From Methanothrix sp. (GTDB lineage: Archaea > Halobacteriota > Methanosarcinia > Methanotrichales > Methanotrichaceae), in the NCBI GenBank assembly GCA_003162615.1, contig PMNG01000181.1, positions 251 through 9,578 of the forward strand: a DNA stretch of 9,328 nucleotides. Direction: 5' to 3'. The translations under genes and the position numbers were made by a program. The notes beneath the pieces were generated by a model. That model was not told the origin of the DNA, searched no databases, and was given only the letters and a program-made list of their open reading frames with translations. Each line of letters begins with the position of its first letter. Position 1 is the first letter of the stretch. This document shows positions 1 through 5,114 of the stretch, piece by piece.

Positions 1-6
1 AAATGG

Positions 7-15
7 CCCTCCTTT
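7..15 (-). promoter_or_regulatory. Strong Shine-Dalgarno for a divergent gene starting just off the left edge
   Basis: Read on the - strand this is AAAGGAGGG, a near-perfect archaeal ribosome binding site. Only six further - strand bases (CCATTT) remain before the window ends and they hold no start codon, so a start at normal spacing would lie just outside the window. A - strand AT-rich element (GAATATAAC, about 32-40) could be its TATA box. The existence of the divergent gene is inference; its product cannot be seen. Confidence 0.4.
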
Positions 16-17
16 AT

Positions 18-31
18 CATCAAAGTTGATG
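18..31. repeat. Short palindrome CATCAA-AG-TTGATG
   Basis: A perfect 6-bp inverted repeat with a 2-base centre lies between the putative divergent Shine-Dalgarno and the gvp promoter. The tight dyad resembles a protein-binding operator more than an RNA hairpin, since a 2-base loop is too small. No regulator is known from this window. Confidence 0.3.
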
Positions 32-96
32 TTATATTCCAAATAAGTTCAGACAGTATCGAAATATAGGAATGATTAATATCCGGAAGTAAATAG

Positions 97-112
97 ATCA
101 AAAGATATAAAA
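97..112 (+). promoter_or_regulatory. Probable archaeal BRE/TATA promoter of the gvp operon
   Basis: A purine-rich ATCAAAAG stretch is followed directly by GATATAAAA, the arrangement expected for a TFB-recognition element plus a TATA box. It is the best such match upstream of the first gvpA. Archaeal transcription usually starts about 25 bases downstream, which would put the start near 130-136 and give a leader of about 155 nt before gvpA. The call rests on sequence pattern only; weaker A/T elements exist at 62-68 and 141-147. Confidence 0.45.
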
Positions 113-154
113 AAATATTAGGATAGCGGAATTGGAGGAAACTATACTTTCAGT

Positions 155-214
155 GAGATAACGGACTTGAAGATATTTAGGAGATAGGTCTCATACAGAT
201 GTCGTCCGTTACTC
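155..214 (+). promoter_or_regulatory. Structured leader RNA upstream of gvpA (nested hairpins)
   Basis: TAACGGAC (159-166) pairs perfectly with GTCCGTTA (204-211). GAG (155-157) can continue the stem with CTC (212-214) across one bulged A. Inside the loop, GAGA (181-184) pairs with TCTC (189-192) around TAGG. The closing stem would overlap codons 2-6 of the short ORF at 199-237, so translation and folding could interfere with each other. The pairing is visible in the sequence; a regulatory role is inferred. Confidence 0.35.
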
Positions 215-237
215 GTGCAATCATTCTCGCTATCTAA
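199..237 (+). CDS. Possible 12-residue upstream leader peptide
   Basis: A short ORF, ATG through TAA, would encode MSSVTRAIILAI. It lies in the transcribed leader of the first gvpA. Its nearest Shine-Dalgarno (TAGGAG, about 178-183) is some 15 bases upstream, longer than usual, which weakens the case. The purine-rich stretch at 171-186 closely resembles the spacer directly before the second gvpA (523-540), so this may instead be the remnant of an older duplicated gene start. It has no recognisable homology and could be chance. Confidence 0.15.
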   Translation: MSSVTRAIILAI

Positions 238-250
238 TGACTTCACGATC

Positions 251-264
251 CTTGAGGACTCAAG
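251..264 (+). promoter_or_regulatory. Palindrome CTTGAG-GA-CTCAAG before gvpA
   Basis: A perfect 6-bp inverted repeat ends 27 bases before the first gvpA start. As RNA it can form a 5-bp stem with a GGAC tetraloop just upstream of the AGAGGTGAT ribosome binding site (278-286). As DNA it is a compact dyad. It may influence leader stability or translation of the shell protein; no direct evidence. Confidence 0.3.
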
Positions 265-283
265 AGACAAATATTACAGAGGT

Positions 284-768
284 GATAAAAAATGGTAACA
301 GTCACGCCGGACGCATCAAGCCTAGCCGAGGTTCTGGACAGAATTCTCGACAAGGGAGTTGTAGTCGATATTTGGGCCAGGATCAGCCTGGTTGGTATCG
401 AGATATTGACAATCGAGTCCAGGGTCGTTGTGGCCTCGGTCGACACCTTCCTCCACTACTCTGAGGAGATGGCCAAGATCGAGCAGGCCGCCATAGGCGC
501 AACCCCTGGTGTCCCAGCTTAAGATATTTTAGGAGAGATAAAAAATGGTAACAGTCACGCCGGACGCATCAAGCCTAGCCGAGGTTCTGGACAGAATTCT
601 CGACAAGGGAGTTGTAGTCGATATTTGGGCCAGGATCAGCCTGGTTGGTATCGAGATATTGACAATCGAGTCCAGGGTCGTTGTGGCCTCGGTCGACACC
701 TTCCTCCACTACTCTGAGGAGATGGCCAAGATCGAGCAGGCCGCCATAGGCGCAACCCCTGGTGTCCC
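284..768 (+). repeat. Tandem gvpA duplication, 253-bp period
   Basis: Bases 284-515 and 537-768 appear identical over 232 bp, including the GATAAAAA just before each ATG. The copies diverge only at the ends. The last two sense codons are CCA GCT in copy 1 and CCT GCA in copy 2 (both Pro-Ala), and the upstream ribosome binding sites differ. Identity at silent positions means recent duplication or ongoing gene conversion. Confidence 0.95.
292..522 (+). CDS. gvpA: Gas vesicle structural protein GvpA (copy 1)
   Basis: This is the small hydrophobic protein that polymerises into the ribs of the gas vesicle wall. The 76-residue product has the family core: a first amphipathic helix (LAEVLDRILDKGVVVD, 11-26), the beta-strand pair (IWARISLVGIEILTIESRVVVASV, split around G35), and a helix from DTFLHYSEEM onward (51-60). 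A short Ala/Pro-rich tail ends in GVPA. The length is typical for GvpA and shorter than the minor paralogues GvpJ here. The AGAGGTGAT ribosome binding site (278-286) is well placed for the ATG. It is the first structural gene behind the probable promoter and is followed by an identical copy. Shell protein is needed in large excess over accessory Gvps, which fits its promoter-proximal place and doubled dosage. Confidence 0.97.
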   Translation: MVTVTPDASSLAEVLDRILDKGVVVDIWARISLVGIEILTIESRVVVASVDTFLHYSEEMAKIEQAAIGATPGVPA

Positions 769-775
769 TGCATAA
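545..775 (+). CDS. gvpA: Gas vesicle structural protein GvpA (copy 2)
   Basis: The protein is identical to copy 1, residue for residue, so it should enter the same wall lattice. It starts 22 bases after the first copy's stop and uses a different ribosome binding site, TAGGAGAG (about 530-537). The DNA differs from copy 1 only in the last two sense codons, both synonymous. A run of six T (794-799) soon after its stop could cause partial transcription termination and so lower expression of the downstream genes relative to gvpA. That is inference, but partial read-through after gvpA is known in haloarchaea. Confidence 0.97.
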   Translation: MVTVTPDASSLAEVLDRILDKGVVVDIWARISLVGIEILTIESRVVVASVDTFLHYSEEMAKIEQAAIGATPGVPA

Positions 776-793
776 GCAGGTACTTCTAACCCA

Positions 794-799
794 TTTTTT
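794..799 (+). terminator. Possible partial terminator (T6) between gvpA and gvpC
   Basis: Six consecutive T lie between the second gvpA stop and the next ribosome binding site. Archaeal intrinsic termination depends mainly on T-tracts, so partial termination here could raise gvpA mRNA above that of the accessory genes. No clear stem precedes it and the tract is short. Confidence 0.25.
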
Positions 800-807
800 G
801 GAGGGTT

Positions 808-1683
808 ATGTCAGAAACGTTCGAAGAACTGGTTACCAATCACACAAGGCGAGAGCTTGAGGAGATGGCAATGAAGCTTGGGGTGGAAACCCTTGGCGGA
901 ACCAAATCCCAACTGGCTGAGTCCATTTTAGATTTCAGCCAAAAAGCTACGCCGAAGATTGTGGTTGGACCAGTCTCTTGGGAGCATCCAAGAGAGGCAA
1001 CTCCAACGACGGAGAAGCCAAAAGCTGCTGCAAAAGCACAGTTCCTTGGGAAGACGGGAGTCATGGGCAAGATCTCTGCTGCTAATAAGACCTCTAGAGA
1101 GTTAGAGAAGGCAGGCAAAGAGATCCGGGAAGAAGGCATTAGAAAAATGACCGCTGGCGTCGCCGAGTTCAACAAAGGCGTGGCTTCCCAAGAAAAAGAG
1201 AACAAGGAGGCAGTGGCAATGATCAACAGCGGAATCAGAGATATTCAGTCAGCTACGGACAAAATGGCCAGCAAGATGCGGCATGAGGCCAGGGAGATGG
1301 TAGAGGACGGTTCTAGGAGACTAACCGCCGGCCTATCCCAGTTCAATAGCGATCTCAGCTCGCAGATAGATGAAAATAAAGAAGCTGCGACGAAGCTCAA
1401 TGCTGGCGCCAAGGAGATCCACGCATCTATGGAAAAGATGTCTGGAGAGTTCCAGAAGGCTGGCAGAGAAATTCGGGAAGAGGGCTCCAGAAACCTGCAC
1501 AAAGGCTTGGCAGAGTTCGAAAGGAGCGTCCGCTCACAGATAAAGGAGAACCAAAAGGCCGCCTCGAAAATCGGTTCCGGTGCCGTTGAGCTTCAGGGGA
1601 AGATCAGTACCTTTCAGGGAGAGATCCACAGGTACCAGGAGCAGGATTTGAAGAACTTCGTAAGAGATTTCTACTATGGGTAA
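808..1683 (+). CDS. gvpC: GvpC-like repetitive helical gas vesicle protein
   Basis: GvpC binds the outside of the GvpA wall and stiffens it through repeated helical modules. This 291-residue protein sits where gvpC lies in haloarchaea, between gvpA and gvpN. Residues 121-178, 179-236 and 237-291 are three related units of about 58 residues, each opening F-x(4-5)-SQ-x-x-EN-x-(E/K)-A. A half unit occupies 97-120 (compare KAGKEIREEG with KAGREIREEG). The C-terminus, FVRDFYYG, resembles the ARDFYG stretch I recall from halobacterial GvpC. Residues 5-43 look like a SAP/Rho_N-type helix-extended-helix fold (RRELEEMAMKLGV...GTKSQLAESIL), followed by a Pro/Ala-rich linker (48-80). The rest is almost wholly charged helix. 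GGAGGG (800-805) ends only two bases before the ATG, unusually close; no other start keeps the N-terminal domain. The GvpC call rests on position, repeats and tail. Confidence 0.7.
   Translation: MSETFEELVTNHTRRELEEMAMKLGVETLGGTKSQLAESILDFSQKATPKIVVGPVSWEHPREATPTTEKPKAAAKAQFLGKTGVMGKISAANKTSRELEKAGKEIREEGIRKMTAGVAEFNKGVASQEKENKEAVAMINSGIRDIQSATDKMASKMRHEAREMVEDGSRRLTAGLSQFNSDLSSQIDENKEAATKLNAGAKEIHASMEKMSGEFQKAGREIREEGSRNLHKGLAEFERSVRSQIKENQKAASKIGSGAVELQGKISTFQGEIHRYQEQDLKNFVRDFYYG
1168..1680 (+). repeat. Three 58-residue protein repeats in the GvpC-like gene
   Basis: Codons 121-178 and 179-236 form two full units and 237-291 a slightly shorter terminal one. Shared positions include the opening F, SQ-x(2)-EN, a central (I/L)-x-(A/S)-G, and GSR near the end of the first two units. 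The DNA is diverged, so the duplication is old. The period is longer than the roughly 33-residue repeat of cyanobacterial GvpC. Confidence 0.75.
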
Positions 1684-1736
1684 ACCCTAGTAGACATTTT
1701 TATAGTAATCTAAATTCCACAGAAGGTGCCTAGTAA

Positions 1737-2813
1737 ATGCAATACATTGAATCACATCCCAGGAAAGTGAGAGGAGAGTCCGTCCATCAAACGGCCAGCG
1801 AAAGGAAAGCGAACTCGGAGGCTCGCAAAGCGGCCAATCGATCCAAAGAGCCCGATATCCAGATCAGGGTGAGATCGCCCAGACATGCGGGAGAGATTGG
1901 AAATGCATCAGACGAAGCTGTAAGAAGAGCTATAGAGACCGCTTACCTGATGCCGGATGTAAAGCACTTCATAGAAACTCCTGAGGTAATGGAGATAGAA
2001 AGTAGACTAAAGCTCTGGCTAAATTCAGGTTATCCGGTTCACTTGATTGGTCCTACCGGATGTGGGAAGACAAGCCTCGCAACTCATGTCGCAAAAGAGC
2101 TGGGCAGACCTGTGGTTTGGATCAACGGCGATGAAGCGATAACTACCAGCGATCTGATAGGCGGATACTCACAGATGGAGAACGAGAGTGTTAGAGATAA
2201 TTATATTCATAACGTTTTTAAAAGCAGAGACGTAACCAAGATAGAATGGGTGGATAACCCCCTGTCCTTAGCCTGTAAATATGGCTACACTCTGATTTAT
2301 AATGAATTCTCCAGAACGAAGCCTGCTTCCAACAACATACTACTCTCAGTCTTCGAGGAAGGAATCCTGGAACTTCCCACCAAATTTGGGGATGAAAGGT
2401 ACGTCAAGGTTCATGAGGACTTCAGGGCCATTCTCACAAGCAACTCCATAGAGTACGCAGGTATCCATAGACCACAGGACGCGCTTCTCGACAGGATGGT
2501 AGGAATATACGCTGATTATTACTGCTACGACACTGAAGTCCAGATCGTTAGGGAGCACACGGGGATATCCCTTGAGCAATCCAGAAAGATCGTAAGCGTA
2601 GTTCGGTCGATAAGGAATAAGCTCCCAGATGGTCAGAAGCCTGGAACAAGAGCTTGCATAATGATCGCCAATGGCTTGAAAACTCTTAACGGCAGCAGTG
2701 ACATAAGCTTTGAGCAGCTCTTCATCGACGTAGTAGCAACCAAGACCTGCTCGACTCAGGACATGGCCGAAAAGACTAAACTGGTTATAGAGTCCGTATC
2801 CCAAGTTTCTTAG
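1737..2813 (+). CDS. gvpN: Gas vesicle AAA+ ATPase GvpN
   Basis: GvpN is an MoxR-like AAA+ ATPase needed for normal enlargement of gas vesicles. The Walker A motif GPTGCGKT is at 105-112. The Walker B-like strand TLIYNEFSR (185-193) has Asn189 where MoxR-type proteins usually carry Asp before Glu190. It is followed by the GvpN signature TKPASNNILLSVFEEG (194-209). A sensor-1-like TSN (234-236) and a possible arginine finger in LLDRM (250-254) come next, and a helical lid region ends the protein. The first 55 residues or so are a basic, low-complexity extension (many K/R/S/E) ahead of the ATPase core. AAGGTG (1723-1728) supports the ATG, eight bases on. It precedes the next gene by eight bases, so translation is probably coupled. 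Confidence 0.95.
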   Translation: MQYIESHPRKVRGESVHQTASERKANSEARKAANRSKEPDIQIRVRSPRHAGEIGNASDEAVRRAIETAYLMPDVKHFIETPEVMEIESRLKLWLNSGYPVHLIGPTGCGKTSLATHVAKELGRPVVWINGDEAITTSDLIGGYSQMENESVRDNYIHNVFKSRDVTKIEWVDNPLSLACKYGYTLIYNEFSRTKPASNNILLSVFEEGILELPTKFGDERYVKVHEDFRAILTSNSIEYAGIHRPQDALLDRMVGIYADYYCYDTEVQIVREHTGISLEQSRKIVSVVRSIRNKLPDGQKPGTRACIMIANGLKTLNGSSDISFEQLFIDVVATKTCSTQDMAEKTKLVIESVSQVS

Positions 2814-2821
2814 GGATCATT

Positions 2822-3193
2822 ATGGAACGAACTAAAGCTGTAATTGAGGAAGCGAGCGTTCACAAGATAGTTGGCGATCTCTTCAAAAGGAAACCTCCAG
2901 GACTGCGGTTCAATGAGACGGATGCTGTCGTAATCACGGCCAGAACAGAGGATGGAAGGGTGATGACGGAAACCTTCTATCTTTGCCTAAAGCCGGATGG
3001 AACCTTTGATGAGCAGTCCATGGGCTCTGATGCAAGCCAAGCCAGGAGACACAGACTAGCCAGATTTATACGGTATTACGGGTTTGCTGAGGATATCAGT
3101 ATATATAATTTAAGAGATGGAGTTGGTGATTGGAAAGGTAGGGCTGTGGAAGTCCTTCCATCCGAGAAAGGTGATATTATCTTCACACCATAG
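2822..3193 (+). CDS. Unrecognised small protein between gvpN and gvpO
   Basis: I do not recognise this 123-residue protein. It looks soluble and mixed alpha/beta: an N-terminal helix (1-22), a strand-rich centre (DAVVITARTEDGRVMTETFY, 34-53, and LCLKPDGTF), then a basic helix RRHRLARFIRYYGF (75-88). A C-terminal section DWKGRAVEVLP (103-113) suggests a return to beta strand. There is no signal peptide or membrane segment. It starts eight bases after gvpN and ends eleven before gvpO, where haloarchaeal clusters have no gene. The ribosome binding site is weak (GGGATC, about 2814-2819), so translational coupling to gvpN is likely. The dense operon context and the absence of a competing reading frame support a real gene. 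A role in gas vesicle assembly or regulation is guilt by association only. Confidence 0.8.
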   Translation: MERTKAVIEEASVHKIVGDLFKRKPPGLRFNETDAVVITARTEDGRVMTETFYLCLKPDGTFDEQSMGSDASQARRHRLARFIRYYGFAEDISIYNLRDGVGDWKGRAVEVLPSEKGDIIFTP

Positions 3194-3204
3194 GTGGATT
3201 TGAG

Positions 3205-3483
3205 ATGACAGGTAAGCCTAAGATCCAAGCGATAAGCGAAAAAGCCTGCGTTATGGCGGAGACTCTCTTTAACAAAAAATTCGATAGCATAGTCAGCGTC
3301 TCCAGAGACGGCGAAGGTTGGATTGTAGAGTCCGAGGTCTTAGAGAGAAAGGCCGTTCCGGATACCCAGGACATCCTGGGAAAGTACGAGATGAAGTTCG
3401 ATGATAGTGGGGAGCTCCAAAGCTACAGAAGAATTGGGCTTCGCCATAGGTCAGATATGGAAGTGGTAGAAGAAGAGGTGTAG
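3205..3483 (+). CDS. gvpO: Gas vesicle protein GvpO
   Basis: GvpO is a small cytoplasmic protein needed for gas vesicle formation in haloarchaea, probably acting in regulation or transcript stability. The 92-residue product carries the family core at 38-77: GWIVESEVLERKAVPDTQDI followed by LGKYEMKFDDSGELQSYRRI. This pattern of a strand, the E-x-x-x-VPDT-x-D turn, then Y-E-x-x-x-D-x-x-G-E-L-x-x-Y-R-R is very characteristic. The N-terminal helix (6-24) and an acidic tail (EVVEEEV) flank it. GGTGG (3193-3197), overlapping the end of the preceding gene, lies seven bases before the ATG. Its stop is followed within five bases by gvpF, whose ribosome binding site lies inside the gvpO end. Confidence 0.93.
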   Translation: MTGKPKIQAISEKACVMAETLFNKKFDSIVSVSRDGEGWIVESEVLERKAVPDTQDILGKYEMKFDDSGELQSYRRIGLRHRSDMEVVEEEV

Positions 3484-3488
3484 CTCCT

Positions 3489-4175
3489 GTGACCAGAAGG
3501 ACCCTGCGAACTGATGGACATAAACCGGAAGAAGGCCTTGGTAAGTATGTCTACTGTGTAATAAAAGCTCCCGAAGATAAGAATAGCTTTGGAAATCTGG
3601 GCTTTGGAGGTCAAGAGGTCTACACTTTCGAGTACAAGGACATTACACCTGTAATTAGCGATGCAGTCTTCAAAGAGTACGCTGTCGATGAGGAAGAGGT
3701 CGAGACTCACAGGAAAGTTGTAGAGCGGGTCATGACCGAGTACAGTGTGCTGCCAGTGGCCTACGGGATGATTTTCAAGAACCGAAAGCTGCTAACGATT
3801 GCCATGGGTGCAGGTTACGCAGCGATGAAGAAGGCCTTCGAAGCTGTGGACAACAAGGTCGAGCTTGGCATCAAGATATTTTTGCCCAAGGGCGTGGAAG
3901 ATTGGAATGGAAAGAGATCAGAGTGCAGATCCGAATTCTTAGAGAACCTGCGGGGCATTTCTGTTGATTCAAAAGAGCTCAAGCTATTCAGCGATCGCTT
4001 GATATTGAATGTAGCCTTTCTAGTGGACAAGGCAAAAATCCTTGAGTTTTCCGAGCGGGTAGGGGAGATCTCTTCCGGGTACGGGGAAGTCAAGGTGCAG
4101 TACTCCGGGCCCTGGCCTGCTTATAACTTCGTTGACATATACATTCTGGGAAAGCAGCGAAAGGGGTTCAGATAG
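3489..4175 (+). CDS. gvpF: Gas vesicle protein GvpF (GvpF/GvpL family)
   Basis: GvpF/GvpL proteins are accessory factors that contact GvpA and help nucleate or assemble the vesicle. After about 17 basic residues the fold begins with KYVYCVI (19-25). The family features EVETHRKVVERVM (70-82) and LPVAYGMIF (88-96) follow, then a helix-rich middle and the closing signature YSGPWPAYNFVDIYI (205-219). It is 228 residues, a normal size. The start is GTG, supported by GAGGTG (3475-3480) inside the gvpO end. I call it gvpF rather than gvpL from its position just before gvpG and from the second, longer family member downstream. The F and L labels are interchangeable on sequence alone. Confidence 0.88.
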   Translation: MTRRTLRTDGHKPEEGLGKYVYCVIKAPEDKNSFGNLGFGGQEVYTFEYKDITPVISDAVFKEYAVDEEEVETHRKVVERVMTEYSVLPVAYGMIFKNRKLLTIAMGAGYAAMKKAFEAVDNKVELGIKIFLPKGVEDWNGKRSECRSEFLENLRGISVDSKELKLFSDRLILNVAFLVDKAKILEFSERVGEISSGYGEVKVQYSGPWPAYNFVDIYILGKQRKGFR

Positions 4176-4456
4176 TGTTCCTAATAGACGATATTGCATT
4201 ACGTGCCCTCGGCATCTCCATACCCTCAATCGACATGTTCTGGACCATTGAACAAATCTACAAGTTTGCTTACAAAGAGACGTACAACCCAGAGAAGATC
4301 AAGAGCCAGATAAAGGAGAACCGTCTACTTTACGAGTTCGGCGAGACGACACGGGATGAGTATGACCGAACCAACTCTGAGCTCATGTATAAGCTTCGTC
4401 TAGCTCTAAAAGCTTCGGAGATGGACCTGGGCCAGAAAACAGACTTGTTGGGATAG
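4175..4456 (+). CDS. gvpG: Gas vesicle protein GvpG
   Basis: GvpG is a small helical accessory protein of vesicle assembly, typically encoded next to gvpF. The 93-residue product opens with a hydrophobic segment MFLIDDIALRALGI, then W23 and I-x-x-(I/V)-Y. A charged helical region follows, with KIKSQIKENRLLYEFGETTR and the D-E-Y-x-R-x-x-x-E-L-x-x-(R/K)-L pattern (61-75) typical of the family. It begins at a GTG that shares one base with the gvpF stop (TAGTG), so translation is almost certainly coupled. A poor purine tract (AAGGGG, about 4160-4166) serves as ribosome binding site. The hydrophobic N-terminus could touch the vesicle wall or a GvpA-like partner; that is inference. Confidence 0.9.
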   Translation: MFLIDDIALRALGISIPSIDMFWTIEQIYKFAYKETYNPEKIKSQIKENRLLYEFGETTRDEYDRTNSELMYKLRLALKASEMDLGQKTDLLG

Positions 4457-4458
4457 AT

Positions 4459-4698
4459 ATGAAAGACGATGAGGCAATAGCTCCAAGAGGACCTGTGGTT
4501 CTGGAGCAAAGGCAGATCCGTGGGAGTGCTTGCTTTCTGCGGATTCTCCAAGAGATGGATGAGGCGGGAGAAACAAGGAGGGATATCACGGGAGATGTTG
4601 TTGGCCCTTTCTTCTCCAGGGCGGTGTACGGGTGCGTGATTAGGATAGGGATGGATAGCAATGAGTCTAATATATCTGCCCATCGCAGATCAGTGTAA
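4459..4698 (+). CDS. Unrecognised small protein between gvpG and gvpI
   Basis: No family comes to mind for this 79-residue product. It has a polar start, a segment GPVVLEQRQIRGSACFLRIL (11-30) that could be strand then helix, an acidic helix QEMDEAGETRRDI, and a second hydrophobic stretch VVGPFFSRAVYGCVIRIGM (47-65). It ends in a polar tail. Two cysteines (25 and 59) lie in the hydrophobic segments. It starts two bases after the gvpG stop, consistent with coupling, with only a weak GGGAT before it. Haloarchaea have gvpH at this place, but this protein is far too short and lacks an alpha-crystallin domain, and the Hsp20-like gene lies downstream of gvpJ. Without it there would be a 290-base hole in a tightly packed operon, which supports a real gene. 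Confidence 0.65.
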   Translation: MKDDEAIAPRGPVVLEQRQIRGSACFLRILQEMDEAGETRRDITGDVVGPFFSRAVYGCVIRIGMDSNESNISAHRRSV

Positions 4699-4747
4699 TA
4701 AATGATTATGGAATGATAATATCAAACAAAACCCCTGAGGAAGATAA

Positions 4748-5029
4748 ATGGCATTGATGGTGCGCAAGGTTATGGAGAATAGACGGCGGCAGCACACGCT
4801 TGTGACTGCCCATAAGAGAAGAATCAGGGACGAGGTTATACCTCAACTAAGAAAGACCAAAAGGGAATGGTACGAAACCTCTCGCCTGAATAAGCTGAGC
4901 ATCCAGGGGAGATGGAACGCTCAGAAGGCGGTGGTCCAAGGACAACAGAGGGGCCAGCAGATCAAACACAAAAATGCGATAGCCGCCCATAAAAGAAGGA
5001 TCAAAGCAGAGCTTGCCAAGCGTATGTAA
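4748..5029 (+). CDS. gvpI: Basic protein, GvpI-like
   Basis: This 93-residue protein is extremely basic: I count 26 Lys/Arg against 6 Asp/Glu. It is predicted helical with many Gln and Ala residues. AHKRRIRDEV (21-30) and AHKRRIKAEL (80-89) are an internal repeat near the two ends. Haloarchaeal GvpI is likewise a small, basic, poorly conserved protein, and the position just before gvpJ is the same, so the name rests on composition and synteny rather than a firm motif. The start has GAGGA (4737-4741) six bases upstream; a second ATG three codons on is less well placed. An AT-rich 49-base gap precedes it. The basic surface could bind nucleic acid or acidic Gvp partners; neither is shown. Confidence 0.6.
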   Translation: MALMVRKVMENRRRQHTLVTAHKRRIRDEVIPQLRKTKREWYETSRLNKLSIQGRWNAQKAVVQGQQRGQQIKHKNAIAAHKRRIKAELAKRM

Positions 5030-5051
5030 GTTTTGCTTTAGAGAAGAAAAT

Positions 5052-5098
5052 CGCTTCCTGAAGCCTTGAAAACGAAAAGCCAAGATAAGGTGTTTTCG
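5052..5098 (+). promoter_or_regulatory. Inverted repeats in the gvpI-gvpJ spacer
   Basis: GCTTC (5053-5057) faces GAAGC (5060-5064) across two bases. GAAAAC (5068-5073) can pair with GTTTTC (5092-5097), or alternatively CGAAAA (5073-5078) with TTTTCG (5093-5098). The second structure ends eight bases before the gvpJ ribosome binding site GGTGA (5106-5110). This is the longest gap inside the operon after gvpI, and the structures could process the transcript or tune gvpJ translation. Confidence 0.3.
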
Positions 5099-5114
5099 AT
5101 CCACCGGTGAAGAT

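Noticed and set aside
237..464. 75-codon + frame starting in the leader and running into the first gvpA
   Set aside because: It overlaps gvpA copy 1 in another frame, has a low-complexity Gly/Arg/Gln composition and no equivalent start before copy 2.
840..1502. Long - strand frames opposite the GvpC-like gene
   Set aside because: These are antisense shadows of the repetitive, purine-rich + strand gene.
1697..1704. TTTTTATA as an internal TATA box before gvpN
   Set aside because: Transcription would start at about 1727-1730 and remove the gvpN ribosome binding site; no supporting BRE.
4330..4683. 117-codon - strand frame opposite gvpG and the small unknown gene
   Set aside because: It runs antisense through conserved gvpG codons, has no good ribosome binding site and reads as a shadow of the + strand genes.
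4699..4747. Internal promoter (ATAATAT-like) before gvpI
   Set aside because: AT-rich but with no convincing BRE/TATA pair; read-through from upstream is enough.
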